In this document: positions 18,096-27,582 of the stretch, piece after piece
Position numbering within the stretch: the first letter of the stretch is position 1
How the letters are laid out: each line of letters begins with the position of its first letter
Assembly (NCBI GenBank): GCA_016715105.1
Contig: JADKBO010000006.1
Span: 62,001-126,000 of the forward strand
Direction of reading: 5' to 3'
Length of the DNA: 64,000 nucleotides
DNA from: Saprospiraceae bacterium
Lineage (GTDB): Bacteria > Bacteroidota > Bacteroidia > Chitinophagales > Saprospiraceae
Notes under the pieces: generated by a model
The model's database searches: none
What the model saw: the letters and a program-made list of their open reading frames with translations, nothing else
Told to the model about the DNA's origin: nothing
Translations under genes and position numbers: made by a program

Positions 18096-19889
18096 ATGTG
18101 TACAAAATTCAAGCTATTCTTAATTGGTTTTTCTCTGATTTTATGCGGCCAGCTTGGCTATGCTGCGACTTATTATGTCTCTCCGTCAGGTAATAATGGT
18201 AATTCAGGATTGTCATTGGGTTCTGCATTATTGACAATTCAGGCAGCGGCAAATAAAGTGATGACGGGTGATTCCGTGTTGATTGCAGATGGCAATTACG
18301 CAGGGTTTGATTATCGAGGTGCTTCTGGTACTCCAGGTGATCGCATCGTTTTCAAAGCAATAGGTACGGGAGCAATTATAACATCAAGAGGTCCCTTGCG
18401 ATTGGATGGTATCAATATAGAAGGGACTTCTGGTAATGAGATCAAATACATCGAAGTCAATGGTTTGAAAATCATCGGTTTGGGTGTTGCAGGAAATGGC
18501 ATCCGTTTGGTTTTTGCAGATCATTGTGTTGTTCGCAATTGCACTTCAGATACCAATGAACGAGGCATCTTTGGCGGGTTTACAGATCATTTATTATTAG
18601 AATATAATATTTGTTCCAATGCTCAGGACGAACACGGAATTTACATTTCCAATAGTTCCGATAGTGTCATTGTGAGATACAATATGAGTTTTAATAATAA
18701 CAATATTGGCATACACATGAATGGTGATTTGTCACAAGGTGAAGATGGCATCAATCACGCTCCAGTGGTCTATGGAAATCACATTTACGAAAATAAATTG
18801 GCAGCAGGAATCAATTTAGATGGAGTTTTTAATCCAATGATTTTCAATAATGTCATTTACAATAACCACAATGCCAACGGTATTATCATGTTTCAAGTAG
18901 ATGGTGGAATTGTCAGCAATACGGGCAAGATATTCAATAATACGATAGTAGTTCCTACAGATGGTAGATGGGGAGTGATCCTCCAACCAGGGGCAGAAGT
19001 AGGGACCGAAATTTATAATAATATCATCCTCAATTTGCATAGCTTCAGAGGTTGTATTGGTCTACAAGGCACAAGCGGTTTGATGAGTGATTACAACATT
19101 GTTCAAAATAAACTGAGCATCGATGTAGATGATTCTACCATTCCTTTTGCAACTTGGCAAGGATATGGGTTTGATGCACATTCTTATAGTGTCACCAATG
19201 CACAAATCCCTGCTTTATTTGCTGGATATGCGGCAAATGATTTTCATCTTACTTCAAGCTCATTGGCCAAAGATAAAGGTACTTCGGCCGTTAGTTCTCT
19301 GGTAAACAATGATTTAGATGGTAATGTGAGGCCGATGGGTGCAGCATATGACATTGGTGCGTACGAGTACAGTCCTCCATTGGCGGTGTCAGATGTGTCC
19401 ACTTTGAAAGTATTAGATATGGGTGGTAAGGTGAGTATTTCATGGCAAGCATTGGTCGAAGAAGATGGTGCAAGATTTGAAATAGAAAGATCTATCAACG
19501 GCATTGATTTTGTGAAGATCAACCAAGTAAATGCCAATCGCAAAAACATGCACTACGCTGTTTTGGACATGGAACCAACCTTTGGCCTTAATTATTATCG
19601 AGTAAAAACCCTCTTACAAAACGGCGATGTTAAAACTTCTCCTATTCGTGCCATTGACATAGTTCAAACAGCCATTAAAGTTTATCCCAATCCAAGTTCA
19701 GGTGAGGTTTATATGGAGAATCCAGAGTTAGTTAAAAAGGTTTTTGTTTACAACAGTGCGGGCATCTTGCTCAAAACGATCCAAAATCCAAATACTAAAT
19801 TGTCTTTAGATCTTCCGTCTGGAAATTATCTTTTAGTTCTTGTGGGGGATGGTTTTGAAAAGAGTAATCAAATTGTGGTTAAGCAATGA
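18096..19889 (+). CDS. secreted right-handed beta-helix protein with T9SS sorting domain
   Basis: 597 aa. Signal peptide ends at GYAA; the mature N-terminus TYYVSPSGNNGNSG is the usual opening of beta-helix polysaccharide-active proteins. Residues 50-420 form NosD/pectate-lyase-like coils rich in N and I (GIYISNSSDSVIVRYNMSF, NKLAAGINLDGVF). Then a FN3-like segment (SWQALVEEDGARFEIERS) and a T9SS type A sorting domain with KVYPNPSSGEVYM and a final GNYLLVLVG-type strand. The protein is likely attached to or released from the cell surface and may bind or cleave polysaccharide; no catalytic residues could be assigned. Confidence 0.88.
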   Translation: MCTKFKLFLIGFSLILCGQLGYAATYYVSPSGNNGNSGLSLGSALLTIQAAANKVMTGDSVLIADGNYAGFDYRGASGTPGDRIVFKAIGTGAIITSRGPLRLDGINIEGTSGNEIKYIEVNGLKIIGLGVAGNGIRLVFADHCVVRNCTSDTNERGIFGGFTDHLLLEYNICSNAQDEHGIYISNSSDSVIVRYNMSFNNNNIGIHMNGDLSQGEDGINHAPVVYGNHIYENKLAAGINLDGVFNPMIFNNVIYNNHNANGIIMFQVDGGIVSNTGKIFNNTIVVPTDGRWGVILQPGAEVGTEIYNNIILNLHSFRGCIGLQGTSGLMSDYNIVQNKLSIDVDDSTIPFATWQGYGFDAHSYSVTNAQIPALFAGYAANDFHLTSSSLAKDKGTSAVSSLVNNDLDGNVRPMGAAYDIGAYEYSPPLAVSDVSTLKVLDMGGKVSISWQALVEEDGARFEIERSINGIDFVKINQVNANRKNMHYAVLDMEPTFGLNYYRVKTLLQNGDVKTSPIRAIDIVQTAIKVYPNPSSGEVYMENPELVKKVFVYNSAGILLKTIQNPNTKLSLDLPSGNYLLVLVGDGFEKSNQIVVKQ

Positions 19890-20326
19890 GTTGACAGCTG
19901 CGAGCCACGAGACATGAGCTTTTTGTTTTATGATGAAAGGTAAGCTGTCAGTTTTCAGTTTTCGGCGGGATTTTGATTGCAATTTATCTGGTCGTAAAAA
20001 ACTAAATACGTGCATCATTTAACCCGCTTCGGGGTTGTAAATCAGGGTGTTATTGAACCCGAGTTTCACTCGGGGCTATTGACATTGAACCCATTCGGGT
20101 TCTGGCGATTAAGCATGTTGTGGTAACTCTTGTCAATGATCGGCGGGGGGGGGGGGGCGGGGGGGGGGGGGGGCGGGGGGGGGGGGGGCCCGGGTTTTTT
20201 TTTTTTGTGCGATCGACCATTATAGGAAGGCTCGTGAGCTTTCGCTCCAAACGTACTTCAAATTTCGGCTCTTCGATTTACGTCCTCCGATTTCCGGTTT
20301 CCGGTTTCCCGTCTCCGGTCTCCGTT
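19890..20326. repeat. intergenic repeat region with hairpins and a G-homopolymer block
   Basis: No gene. Holds GAGCCACGAG words (19897-19916), CAGTTTTCAG words (19948-19963), three small hairpins (20021-20036, 20058-20075, 20087-20102), then the G tract at 20142-20190, and CGGTTTCC-type words at 20285-20330. Both strands give spurious Gly- or Pro-rich frames over the G tract. Confidence 0.75.
20142..20202. other. G-homopolymer block followed by T run, probable assembly artefact
   Basis: About 48 bases of G interrupted only by single C at two places, then GGCCCGGG and 12 T. Nothing else in this low-G+C window resembles it. Flanked by GATCGG on the left and GCGATCGACC on the right. Could be a join containing poly-G sequencing noise, or a true quadruplex-forming tract. 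Confidence 0.6.
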
Positions 20327-21853
20327 TTATCTTTTTTTCAACTCAAAAATATCCTTCCTACGATCCTTCAAATTGCGGACACTACCAAATTGATTGAGCT
20401 CTCTTAGTAAATCAATATCAACGTCTGCAATCAAAATCATCTCACTGTTGGGTGTAGCTTCTGCTTTGATGCCATTGGTGGGAAAGGCAAAATCACATGG
20501 TGTGAAAACCATTGATTGGGCAAACTGGATATCCATGTTGTGCACATTGGGCAAATTACCTACACTTCCAGCAATGGCAACGTAACACTCATTTTCAATG
20601 GCTCTGGCCTGTGCACAATTTCTCACTCTGGAATATCCATTTTGAGTATCCGTCAAAAACGGAACAAATAAAATATCCATTCTATCATCGGCAAGCAAAC
20701 GACTCAATTCAGGGAATTCCACGTCATAACAAATCAAGATGCCTATTCGACCGCAGTCGGTGTCAAAAGTGCGTAATTGGTGACCACCTTGCATACCCCA
20801 AACCTTGGCCTCATCAGGAGTGACATGCAGCTTTTCATAGCGTTCCACCGTTCCATCACGCTTGCACAGATAACCAACATTCAAAAGCACATTGTTACTG
20901 ATCTCTGGCATGCTACCAGTGATGATGTTGATGTTGTAGGAAATAGACAATTCTGAAAACTTCTTCACAATACCCGCAGTGTGTGAAGCCAGTTCCCTGA
21001 TGGCTGCAGCTTCCGAAAGGTGATTGTTTTCAGCCATCAAAGGGGCATTGAAAAACTCGGGGAAGAGGGCAAAATCAGATCGGTATCCAGAAACAGCGTC
21101 TACAAAAAACTCCGCTTGTTCCATCAATTCGTCCACATTTTTATAAGACCGCATTTGCCATTGGATCAAACCAAGCCGCACAATTTTTTTGAGCGTGCCA
21201 GTCCCGATCGTTTTCTTCTCGTAGTATATATTGTCCCATTCCAATAAAACGGCAAACTCCTTAGAAGCTTTATCGCCTTCCAAATAACCTTTCAAAACCT
21301 TTGCAGGGTGAAAATCATTGGAGATTTGGAAGTTAAGGACTGGATCATGGATTTCCTTGATACGCACCTTTTCTATATATTCCTTTGGACTCATTTCATC
21401 CTGGAACTTGTGGTAATTCGGAATCCGACCACCAAATGCAATGCCCTTGAGATTTAAATTTTCACACAATTCCTTGCGGTAATCATACAATCTTCGGCCC
21501 AATCGCAATCCACGGTATTCTGGTTTGATGAAAATGTCAATGCCATATAACATATCACCTTTGGAGGTATGTGATTTGAATGTATAATTATGCGTAATGT
21601 CTTTGTATGTGTGACCGTCGGAATACTTGGTATAATCCACAATGATAGACAAAGCAACACCTGCCAACTGCCCATTTATTTTAATGACCACTTGCCCTTC
21701 AGGGAAAATTTCTGTCAGCGTTCTGATCTGCTGAGGTTTCCAATAGGAATCGGTCATAGAGGTATAAGACTCCTGCATGGCCTTTTTCAACTCAGGATAA
21801 TCATCCATGGTCAGATATACCAACTCTACATTTTCTATCGCAATCACACTCAT
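20327..21853 (-). CDS. GNAT acetyltransferase fused to carbon-nitrogen hydrolase
   Basis: 508 aa. Residues 1-210 are a GNAT domain with the acetyl-CoA loop RGLRLGRRLYDYRKEL. Residues about 220-508 are a nitrilase-superfamily amidase with the full triad: Glu in LFPEFFNAP, Lys in YEKLHVTPDE and Cys in GILICYDVEFPEL. The domain order matches a known bifunctional family in Bacteroidota and other bacteria, annotated GNAT/carbon-nitrogen hydrolase. Presumed cytoplasmic; substrate unknown, possibly an amide damaged or modified metabolite. It stands alone, with repeat-rich DNA downstream. Confidence 0.93.
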   Translation of the reverse strand: MSVIAIENVELVYLTMDDYPELKKAMQESYTSMTDSYWKPQQIRTLTEIFPEGQVVIKINGQLAGVALSIIVDYTKYSDGHTYKDITHNYTFKSHTSKGDMLYGIDIFIKPEYRGLRLGRRLYDYRKELCENLNLKGIAFGGRIPNYHKFQDEMSPKEYIEKVRIKEIHDPVLNFQISNDFHPAKVLKGYLEGDKASKEFAVLLEWDNIYYEKKTIGTGTLKKIVRLGLIQWQMRSYKNVDELMEQAEFFVDAVSGYRSDFALFPEFFNAPLMAENNHLSEAAAIRELASHTAGIVKKFSELSISYNINIITGSMPEISNNVLLNVGYLCKRDGTVERYEKLHVTPDEAKVWGMQGGHQLRTFDTDCGRIGILICYDVEFPELSRLLADDRMDILFVPFLTDTQNGYSRVRNCAQARAIENECYVAIAGSVGNLPNVHNMDIQFAQSMVFTPCDFAFPTNGIKAEATPNSEMILIADVDIDLLRELNQFGSVRNLKDRRKDIFELKKR

Positions 21854-22254
21854 ATAATAGTTTAAATTATCCGTAAAAAAGCCGCCTTCCTTTGCATTTG
21901 ATGCTTTTCATTCTGTTTTATTGGGCTGAAAAACCGCGGAAGATTGCTCAAACCTGTAAACGAGAAAGTTACGTTATAGTTTTAATAATGGCATGAAGGT
22001 AAGGTTATTTTGAGGAATGAGGGGGCCAGGGGGTGGTTCTATACTAAAAACACGGATTTAACTTGTACTTTTACTGTAATATGGTGGAGACAAAAGATCG
22101 TTGGTTTTGAACTTGAAATCTAAATAACAACAGTTTTTTTATTATAGAATATGCCTAAACGATAAAATTTTGCTTAATCCAATCAAGATTAATTCGACAA
22201 AAAAAAATTAGTGAATGAAAACACTATTTTTAAGTAAACATAAATCTAAAGTAT
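21854..22254. other. intergenic region, nothing clear
   Basis: About 400 bases. A short frame near 22214 starts ATGAAAACACTA and stops at 22300 overlapping the SUKH-like gene in another frame; it may be the displaced N-terminus of that gene. Otherwise no feature recognised. Confidence 0.4.
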
Positions 22255-22812
22255 TTGCCTTTCGGAATGGAGAGGCTCATAACATATTCGAAATTAGATG
22301 ATGACGTACTGTCAATTGCTGGTTACTACTTTGCCAACTCACTCCATTTTTATGGAGTTGGAGCTGAAAATAACTATGACAATATAATCGATCAAAACAA
22401 CCTGGTCAACAGTATTTATCAACCCATCCTGGGTTATGAAATAACAACTTTTGGTGAAGATATTTTTGGAAATCAATTTTGTTTTTCGGAAGAAAAATTT
22501 TCTTGGTTAAACATTGAAACCTCAGAATTGGAAAACATAGCCGATTCTTTTGAGGGATTTTTGAATGCGATAGAACAAAATGTTGATTATTATACAGGTT
22601 TTCCTATCACAGAAGAAATGAGCGAAGATCATAAATCAATGTTAGGACTTGGTTATCGTTTATGCCCAATTAAACCTTTTGTTATTGGTGGTGAATATTC
22701 TTTAAACAATTTAAGCTTAGAAAAATTCGACCATAATTTAAGGTATAACGGCCAAATTGCTGCACAAATAGTCAACCTAGAAGATGGGCAAAAGGATAAG
22801 GATTGTTCATAA
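22255..22812 (+). CDS. SMI1/KNR4 (SUKH) family immunity-like protein, N-terminus doubtful
   Basis: 185 aa from a TTG. The middle and C-terminus are typical: FGEDIFGNQFCFSEEKFSWL, ELENIADSFEGFLNAI, DYYTGFPI, GYRLCPIKPFVIGGEYSLNNL, and ending RYNGQIAAQIVNLEDGQ. SUKH proteins neutralise diverse polymorphic toxins or act in contact-dependent competition. No toxin gene stands beside it, so it is an orphan. The N-terminus is short compared with the family, and a coding-like stretch in another frame (from 22214) suggests a frameshift. First gene of an immunity-rich accessory stretch. Confidence 0.8.
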   Translation: MPFGMERLITYSKLDDDVLSIAGYYFANSLHFYGVGAENNYDNIIDQNNLVNSIYQPILGYEITTFGEDIFGNQFCFSEEKFSWLNIETSELENIADSFEGFLNAIEQNVDYYTGFPITEEMSEDHKSMLGLGYRLCPIKPFVIGGEYSLNNLSLEKFDHNLRYNGQIAAQIVNLEDGQKDKDCS

Positions 22813-23019
22813 ATCGATCGATTAAAATGAACTTTATGAATGTTGAAAATATTTTTTACTTAATGACGCACGTTAATTTAATAATTTTTGCTTGTCCATT
22901 ATACTAAATTAACATTTACTGCATCACTATTCGGAATTTTTTTCTTAATAACACCAGACATTTATGGAAATGCAAGAGTATAGGAGTGAATAATTTATGG
23001 TCCACAACGTTATTTAGAT

Positions 23020-23514
23020 ATGGCTCAACAATTAAAAATGCTAATTCAATTGATTCCAGTTATTATAATCTTAAATAATTGTTCTGAAAATAAGATCAAT
23101 TATGGATATGAAAGTAGATTGATGAGTGCTAGGATTAAGATGGATTGCGCTGAAGATAACCTGGCTGTTTATAATGCAATTGGAGCTTATAGATTGAAAT
23201 CAGCTGACTATAGGATAGAAGGTTTGAAGGAGGCGGATAGATCGAATAAGGTATTTTCGATCCATTTTCCAAAAGAATTGATTGACTTAGTGCATTTGGA
23301 AAAACCTTGGATTTCCATTTGTGTAAAGGGAAAGGAATATATTGGAAGAGGGATGGCTGTCCGAGAACCTAATTTTCCTCCAGAATGCAACTTTTATTTC
23401 ATTTACACTGAGTCTGGACAATTGAATCTGAATGCTGATAATCAACTTTTTTGTTATACTTCAGAATTTGTGCCATTACAACGATACAAGTTGGAAGTTT
23501 TAGGTATAAAATAA
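23020..23514 (+). CDS. hypothetical lipoprotein-like protein
   Basis: 164 aa. A hydrophobic leader (MLIQLIPVIIILNNC, from the internal Met7) ends in a Cys with Asn before it, a weak lipobox. The rest (KMDCAEDNLAVYNAIGAYRL, FPKELIDLVHLEKPWISICVKG, PECNFYFIYTESGQ) is an unrecognised compact domain. It lies between two immunity-like genes and has the A+T-rich base use of that stretch. A role as immunity protein is a guess from position only. Confidence 0.6.
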   Translation: MAQQLKMLIQLIPVIIILNNCSENKINYGYESRLMSARIKMDCAEDNLAVYNAIGAYRLKSADYRIEGLKEADRSNKVFSIHFPKELIDLVHLEKPWISICVKGKEYIGRGMAVREPNFPPECNFYFIYTESGQLNLNADNQLFCYTSEFVPLQRYKLEVLGIK

Positions 23515-23700
23515 TTTATGGTTTAAGAAATTATTACCCCAATCAGAAATTGATTGAATTTTGGAATTGTGCCCACATATTCTTGCATAAAAGACAAGAA
23601 AAGCATTTTGTAAAATAAAAGGTTGTTATAAATGACTTGGTAACCCTAAGCAATAAAACTGATGACTTATTTGGAAATATATTCAGACTAATACCTATTA

Positions 23701-24150
23701 ATGAAAGCAATTTGCATTTTAATTTTCTTTGCTATACAATGCAAGAATGTTGCAAAAGACGAAGTTTTACCTACTAGTAATCCCATTCAAATAAATGAAT
23801 TTATACTCAAGAAAAAGGTAATAGAAACTGGGGATATTCAGGCATATGAAAATTTATACAATTCATATTTGGCTTCACCGATACCTCAGGAGTTATTGTT
23901 TTATTCTTTGTACATGGCAGATCAATACAATTATGTACAAGCAAATTATGATGTATTTGCGAATGTAACGCTCCTTTGTAAATACAGAAAAAAGGCATTG
24001 ACTGACGATATGGCAAAATTAGCGATAGACAATCTGATCAAAGCTTCTGACCTTGGACACCATCAAGCTACATTAAAAGTAAAAGAGTTTAAAATAGATA
24101 AGCATTCAAAGCCAATAGATGTTTTCAAAGCATTATTAGCTGAAGAGTAG
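23701..24150 (+). CDS. putative immunity lipoprotein, paralogue of the gene at 32073
   Basis: 149 aa. Leader MKAICILIFFAIQC with Cys14 as possible lipidation site. The body is helical: GDIQAYENLYNSYLASPIPQELLFYSLYMADQYNYVQANYD, then LLCKYRKKALTDDMAKLAIDNLIKASDLGHHQA. It shares most of this with the gene at 32073, including the same leader length and Cys14. Similar small helical lipoproteins occur downstream of polymorphic toxins in Bacteroidota. At 32073 the paralogue sits directly after a toxin-tip remnant, which supports an immunity role for both. No toxin remnant is seen upstream of this copy. Confidence 0.65.
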   Translation: MKAICILIFFAIQCKNVAKDEVLPTSNPIQINEFILKKKVIETGDIQAYENLYNSYLASPIPQELLFYSLYMADQYNYVQANYDVFANVTLLCKYRKKALTDDMAKLAIDNLIKASDLGHHQATLKVKEFKIDKHSKPIDVFKALLAEE

Positions 24151-24352
24151 GGCAAAATGCAAAAATTACTTATGATGAAAAATTGGAATTGAATAACAGT
24201 GTTGGATTTCAACAACCTGATTGGAAATGATAAGGACTTTTATAAACCAGAAAATGTTGATTTACCATCAAATCATTCCAAAGGATATGTTTATTTATTT
24301 TCAGGTCTAATTGCAGTTGTGCTTATTATCGCGCATTAAAATCTTTCAATCC

Positions 24353-24664
24353 ATGTACTTTGTCATCATTGTTTTATATACTTATAGTCTTGTCATGGGC
24401 ATGTGGAAGGGTTTCACGTATATAAAAATACGACTTTTGAGTAAGGGCCGAGCACTTAGCTTTATGAATTTCTTCCTACTTTCTTTCCCATTTAATGTGA
24501 TTTTGTTCCTTCCTGGGGTGCCGTATATTTATTCTTCAGAGCTTTCACCAGAGCTCTCCAGACTCAAAAAAAGCGCCGATTTTATAAATAAAATTAGTTT
24601 CATTACATTTATTTTGAGCATTTTGCTCGGCATTATTGCCTTGTATCTTGAAAGGAAAAAGTAA
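24353..24664 (+). CDS. small multi-pass membrane protein, unknown
   Basis: About 103 aa from ATG 24353 with three to four hydrophobic segments (YFVIIVLYTYSLVMG, FMNFFLLSFPFNVILFLPG, ISFITFILSILLGIIALYL) and a basic tail ERKK. A 45-codon frame just upstream (24202-24339), with a membrane-like end YLFSGLIAVVLIIAH, overlaps it in a different frame and may be the displaced start of the same gene. Not recognised. Confidence 0.5.
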   Translation: MYFVIIVLYTYSLVMGMWKGFTYIKIRLLSKGRALSFMNFFLLSFPFNVILFLPGVPYIYSSELSPELSRLKKSADFINKISFITFILSILLGIIALYLERKK

Positions 24665-24717
24665 AGTATAGATTGCCAAAAAACATATGACAAAAGCTCG
24701 AAGCTCTTGGCTCGATG

Positions 24718-26188
24718 CCTGAGGTTAGGACACATCTAAATATATATTATGAATAATTTATATATTTGTAATAAAAAAAAGATGGAAGGAAAAAACGGTG
24801 ATGCACGACTAGAAAAAAGGGGCTGCTCTTGAAATTGCGTTTACTCAACAATTAACAAGCGTTGTCCACAAATTAAGATCTGGAAATGCTTTTGAAAAGG
24901 GTTCCTATAGATTTTGGAACAACAAAAAAGTTAAAGAAAGTTGTCTTATTGAAAAGTTGAAAGAGCAGTGCTCAGAAAACTGTAAAGGGTTGGATTTGAA
25001 CGTTTTAATTGATTCTTCTACATTTAATTTGAACAGTAAGAACAATCGGTTAAGGATAATGAAGGGCTTGGTTTAGTATTTAAAGATAGAAGAGCTAAGA
25101 GTTTTGGATTTTTACTGCATCCATGTTTAGTGTATTCTCATCTTCCTAGGAAAGTAATTGGAATAAGTGATGTTTCATTTATTACAAGAGACCCTCAGAG
25201 GAAATATTCCAAGGGAAGAGAGTGGGAATCACAGTGAACCAATAGAAAATAAAGAAACAAACTGTTGGTTAAGGGCCCTGTCAATCAAGTAAATCATGTT
25301 TAAAGGAAGCTCAAAAGTAACCTTTATCATGTAGAGGGGGTGATATTACTGAAATATATGACAGGGTAAAGGATGAAAGACATGATGTATTAGCAAGGAG
25401 TAATCACAACAGGAAGATTTAACTGAAGAGAAGGTAAAAAGGCTAAGCTGTATGAATACATAAATCAGTCAGAGCCAATAGGAGAAATTACATTAGTTTT
25501 AAATGATGGGAAAACGTGTAAATCGATCCGTAAAGTTGACGGTGAGGGAGGGTAAAATGTATCTTTTTGTGGTCAAAACTTAGAAGAGTAGATTATAAGA
25601 AAAATGTGGGAGGAGTACCTGTAACAGTCATACAGGTAAAGGAAGAAAGTCAAATTGGAGGCGAAGAACCAATATGTTTGGACGTTAGTATCAACTAAAG
25701 AACTAATTGATTTAGAACAAGTTAAGGATGAAGTTAAAAGATATGAATCAAGATGGCTAATAGAAGAGTATTTTAAACTGCTAAAAACGGATGGCTATGA
25801 CTTGGAAAATTGCCAGCTAGAAAGCGGATATTCAATTAGAAAACTAACACTGTTTGTGATGAAGACAAGTATAAAAGTTTTAAGATTAAAAGCAGCACGG
25901 GATGGTAAGGGAGACGATAAAGTGGAAGATGTATTTAATGCCCAGGAAATAGAATGCTTAGAAGAACTAAATGAACAAATGGAAGGAAGTACAGAAAAGC
26001 AACAAAACCCTTATCCAAAACAAAAACTAGCATGGGCTACCTGGATAATCGCAAGACTAGCAGGTTGAAAGAGTTTTATAACGTCAAAAGGCCTCCTGGA
26101 AATAAAACAATAATAGAGGGTTTGGATAAATTTGATGGCATAATGATAGGGCAACATATTAGAAAAAAAGATGTGTCCTAACCTCAGG
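24718..26188 (+). mobile_element. IS4-family Tn5-like insertion sequence, degenerate, with perfect 20-bp terminal inverted repeats
   Basis: The ends 24718-24737 and 26169-26188 are exact reverse complements (cctgaggttaggacacatct on the left), giving a 1471-bp element. It holds one broken transposase frame whose stop codon falls inside the right end. It sits in GCTCG-word repeat DNA on both sides (left CTCGATGC, right CTCGTGGC); no clean target duplication is seen. A single related end with one mismatch is at 52939-52955. Confidence 0.85.
24782..26181 (+). pseudogene. Tn5-like (IS4 family) transposase, multiply frameshifted
   Basis: Pieces in order: GDARLEKRG near the start, LEIAFTQQLTSVVHKL, FWNNKKVKESCLIEKL, LIDSSTFNLNSKNNRLR, then in another frame GLGLVFKDRRAKSFGFLLHP and KVIGISDVSF, and from 25655 YVWTLVSTKELIDLEQV, RWLIEEYFKLLKTDGYDLENCQLESG and a tail EGLDKFDGIMIGQH. 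The order DST near the start, FLHP in the middle and W-IEE-FK-LKT-G-E-QLE near the end is that of Tn5/IS50 transposases, with the catalytic Glu in the last block. At least four frame breaks, so inactive as written. Confidence 0.85.
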
Positions 26189-26244
26189 CTCGTGGCTCAT
26201 GGCTCGTGGCTTTCCGGTCTCCCGTATCCGGTTTCCCTTCTCCG
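26189..26244. repeat. word-like repeats next to the IS right end
   Basis: GGCTCGTGGCTCATGGCTCG followed by TTTCCGGTCTCCCGTATCC and more CCGGTTTCCC words; the same two families in the same order as near 20285 and 51870-52190. Confidence 0.6.
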
Positions 26245-27189
26245 TCACAAAAATTCGATCTGGTCATCAAATCCAAAATCCCTCCAACTATCCCCTTGCC
26301 GAACATCCAACATTTCCGTACTTATTTTTTTGCCAAAAACATCAAAACCATGAGCAGTTGATAACCATGCACCACCCGACAACTCCACCCAATTTTCCCA
26401 ACTGGCTTCCACACCTTTGAGGGGAATGATGGAAACCCACATCTTGAAAGCTTTGGGCTTTTTATCGGCATCCAAAATCCAAAAATAACCATCACCGGGG
26501 AGCTCCTCCGGTCAATATTCAACCCAGAGGCCTTGTGTGCCGTCTGGGCGTTTGGCAATTGTACGTCTTGTTCCCGAATCAAAAACTTTGAACGGGGCAA
26601 ACATCCAGTAAGAATCATTGCACCACTTTTTCCATGCCTTCCTGACCAACCATTTGGTTTTCCATTTGCCCGCTTGTACGCCATCGGTAAAGGCGATGCC
26701 TTCCACTTTATCCAATGTCAAATTTACTTGATTGCCATCCCATTTGACCACCACCAAATTTTGGACTTTATCCCAAGTGTATTCTGTGTCACCGCGAAAA
26801 GACCAATGCAAAAAATGCAAGCTATCCCACGCACTTACATCTAGAGTGGTTTGCATAGCCCTGGCCAATTCGTCACCATTTTCAGAAACTATGGTAGGTT
26901 TAGGCTCTGATTTGATTTTGAAAAAAATGATGGCGCCAAAGACAATGATGGCCACGGTAAACAGTGAATAGATCAGAAATTTTTCATTTTCAGTAGAGGA
27001 GGTTTTGGTGCAAAAGGTTTGATGTGTTTTGTCTTTAGAAGAAACATATACTAATCGAATATGGAATGACCATTGAGATTGTGATGATAAAAGTTCAAAA
27101 GTCGAGGCAGAAAATACAGGCGGAGTGGGCGCTCCGGCGAAATTTTCTAACGAAGAATTTTGAAGTTTTAGCAGCAAGATTGTGGTCAA
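26245..27189 (-). pseudogene. hypothetical membrane-anchored protein interrupted by an in-frame TGA
   Basis: Read on the minus strand, one frame runs through 315 codons with a single TGA at 26512-26514. Before it are a membrane segment (FLIYSLFTVAIIVFGAIIFF) and DSLHFLHWSFRGDTEYTWDK-QNLVVVKWDG; after it PEELPGDGYFWILDADKKPKAFKMWVSI in the same frame. The later part completes the domain, so the stop is a substitution (TCA or similar to TGA) rather than a true end. The first 70 codons look non-coding, so the real start is nearer to 27000. Possibly related to small Bacteroidota proteins with a LolA-like sheet; not recognised further. Confidence 0.6.
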
Positions 27190-27224
27190 TTCTATTTCCG
27201 ATTAGTATATGAATGCTAAAAATC

Positions 27225-27582
27225 TTAAATAGTTTTGTCTTCCGCGATTAATCCCAAAAATACAGGCTCCCTGAAAATACCTCCAGGTGTAAGAGATGCA
27301 TATTTCATCTTACATTCTAAAACAGAGCCACCAGCTGTTTTGCTCTTCTTCTATTTTTTCCTCAAAGGGCTTGGGAATTTTGGGCAGTTCATTGATTTTA
27401 GTGTATACATCGATCATCGTTTTCTGGTCAAACCCTGTTCCAACACGTCCTACATATCTAAGTATTTCGCCCGACTCCATTTGCGCCAGATGCAGCGAAC
27501 CAAAATGAGGCGATCGCTCTCCTTTGCCACGTGTATAACCTACAATGAAAACCCTTTCATCAGAACGCACCTTCACTTTCAA
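27225..27582 (-). CDS. LigD fragment 3: ligase OB-fold end, frameshifted
   Basis: Continuation of the ATP-dependent ligase: VKVRSDERVFIVGYTRGKGERSPHFGSLHLA and RYVGRVGTGF in one frame (down to 27310), then in the next frame GGSVLECKMKYASLTPGGIFREPVFLGLIAEDKT with a stop at 27225. The second piece is the usual C-terminal block of LigD. The break to the upstream piece is at 27575-27580: adding one A to AAA gives NRSKSWLKVKVRSDER, the normal sequence. So three or more one-base errors separate this from the rest of one gene. Confidence 0.85.

Noticed and set aside
20050..20407. Gly-rich plus-strand and Pro-rich minus-strand frames across the G tract
   Set aside because: Pure homopolymer translation with no start context, and the region shows no other coding signal.
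26322..26684. Second minus-strand frame across the hypothetical gene at 26245
   Set aside because: Only the frame with WDK, WDG and DADKK segments looks like protein on both sides of the TGA.
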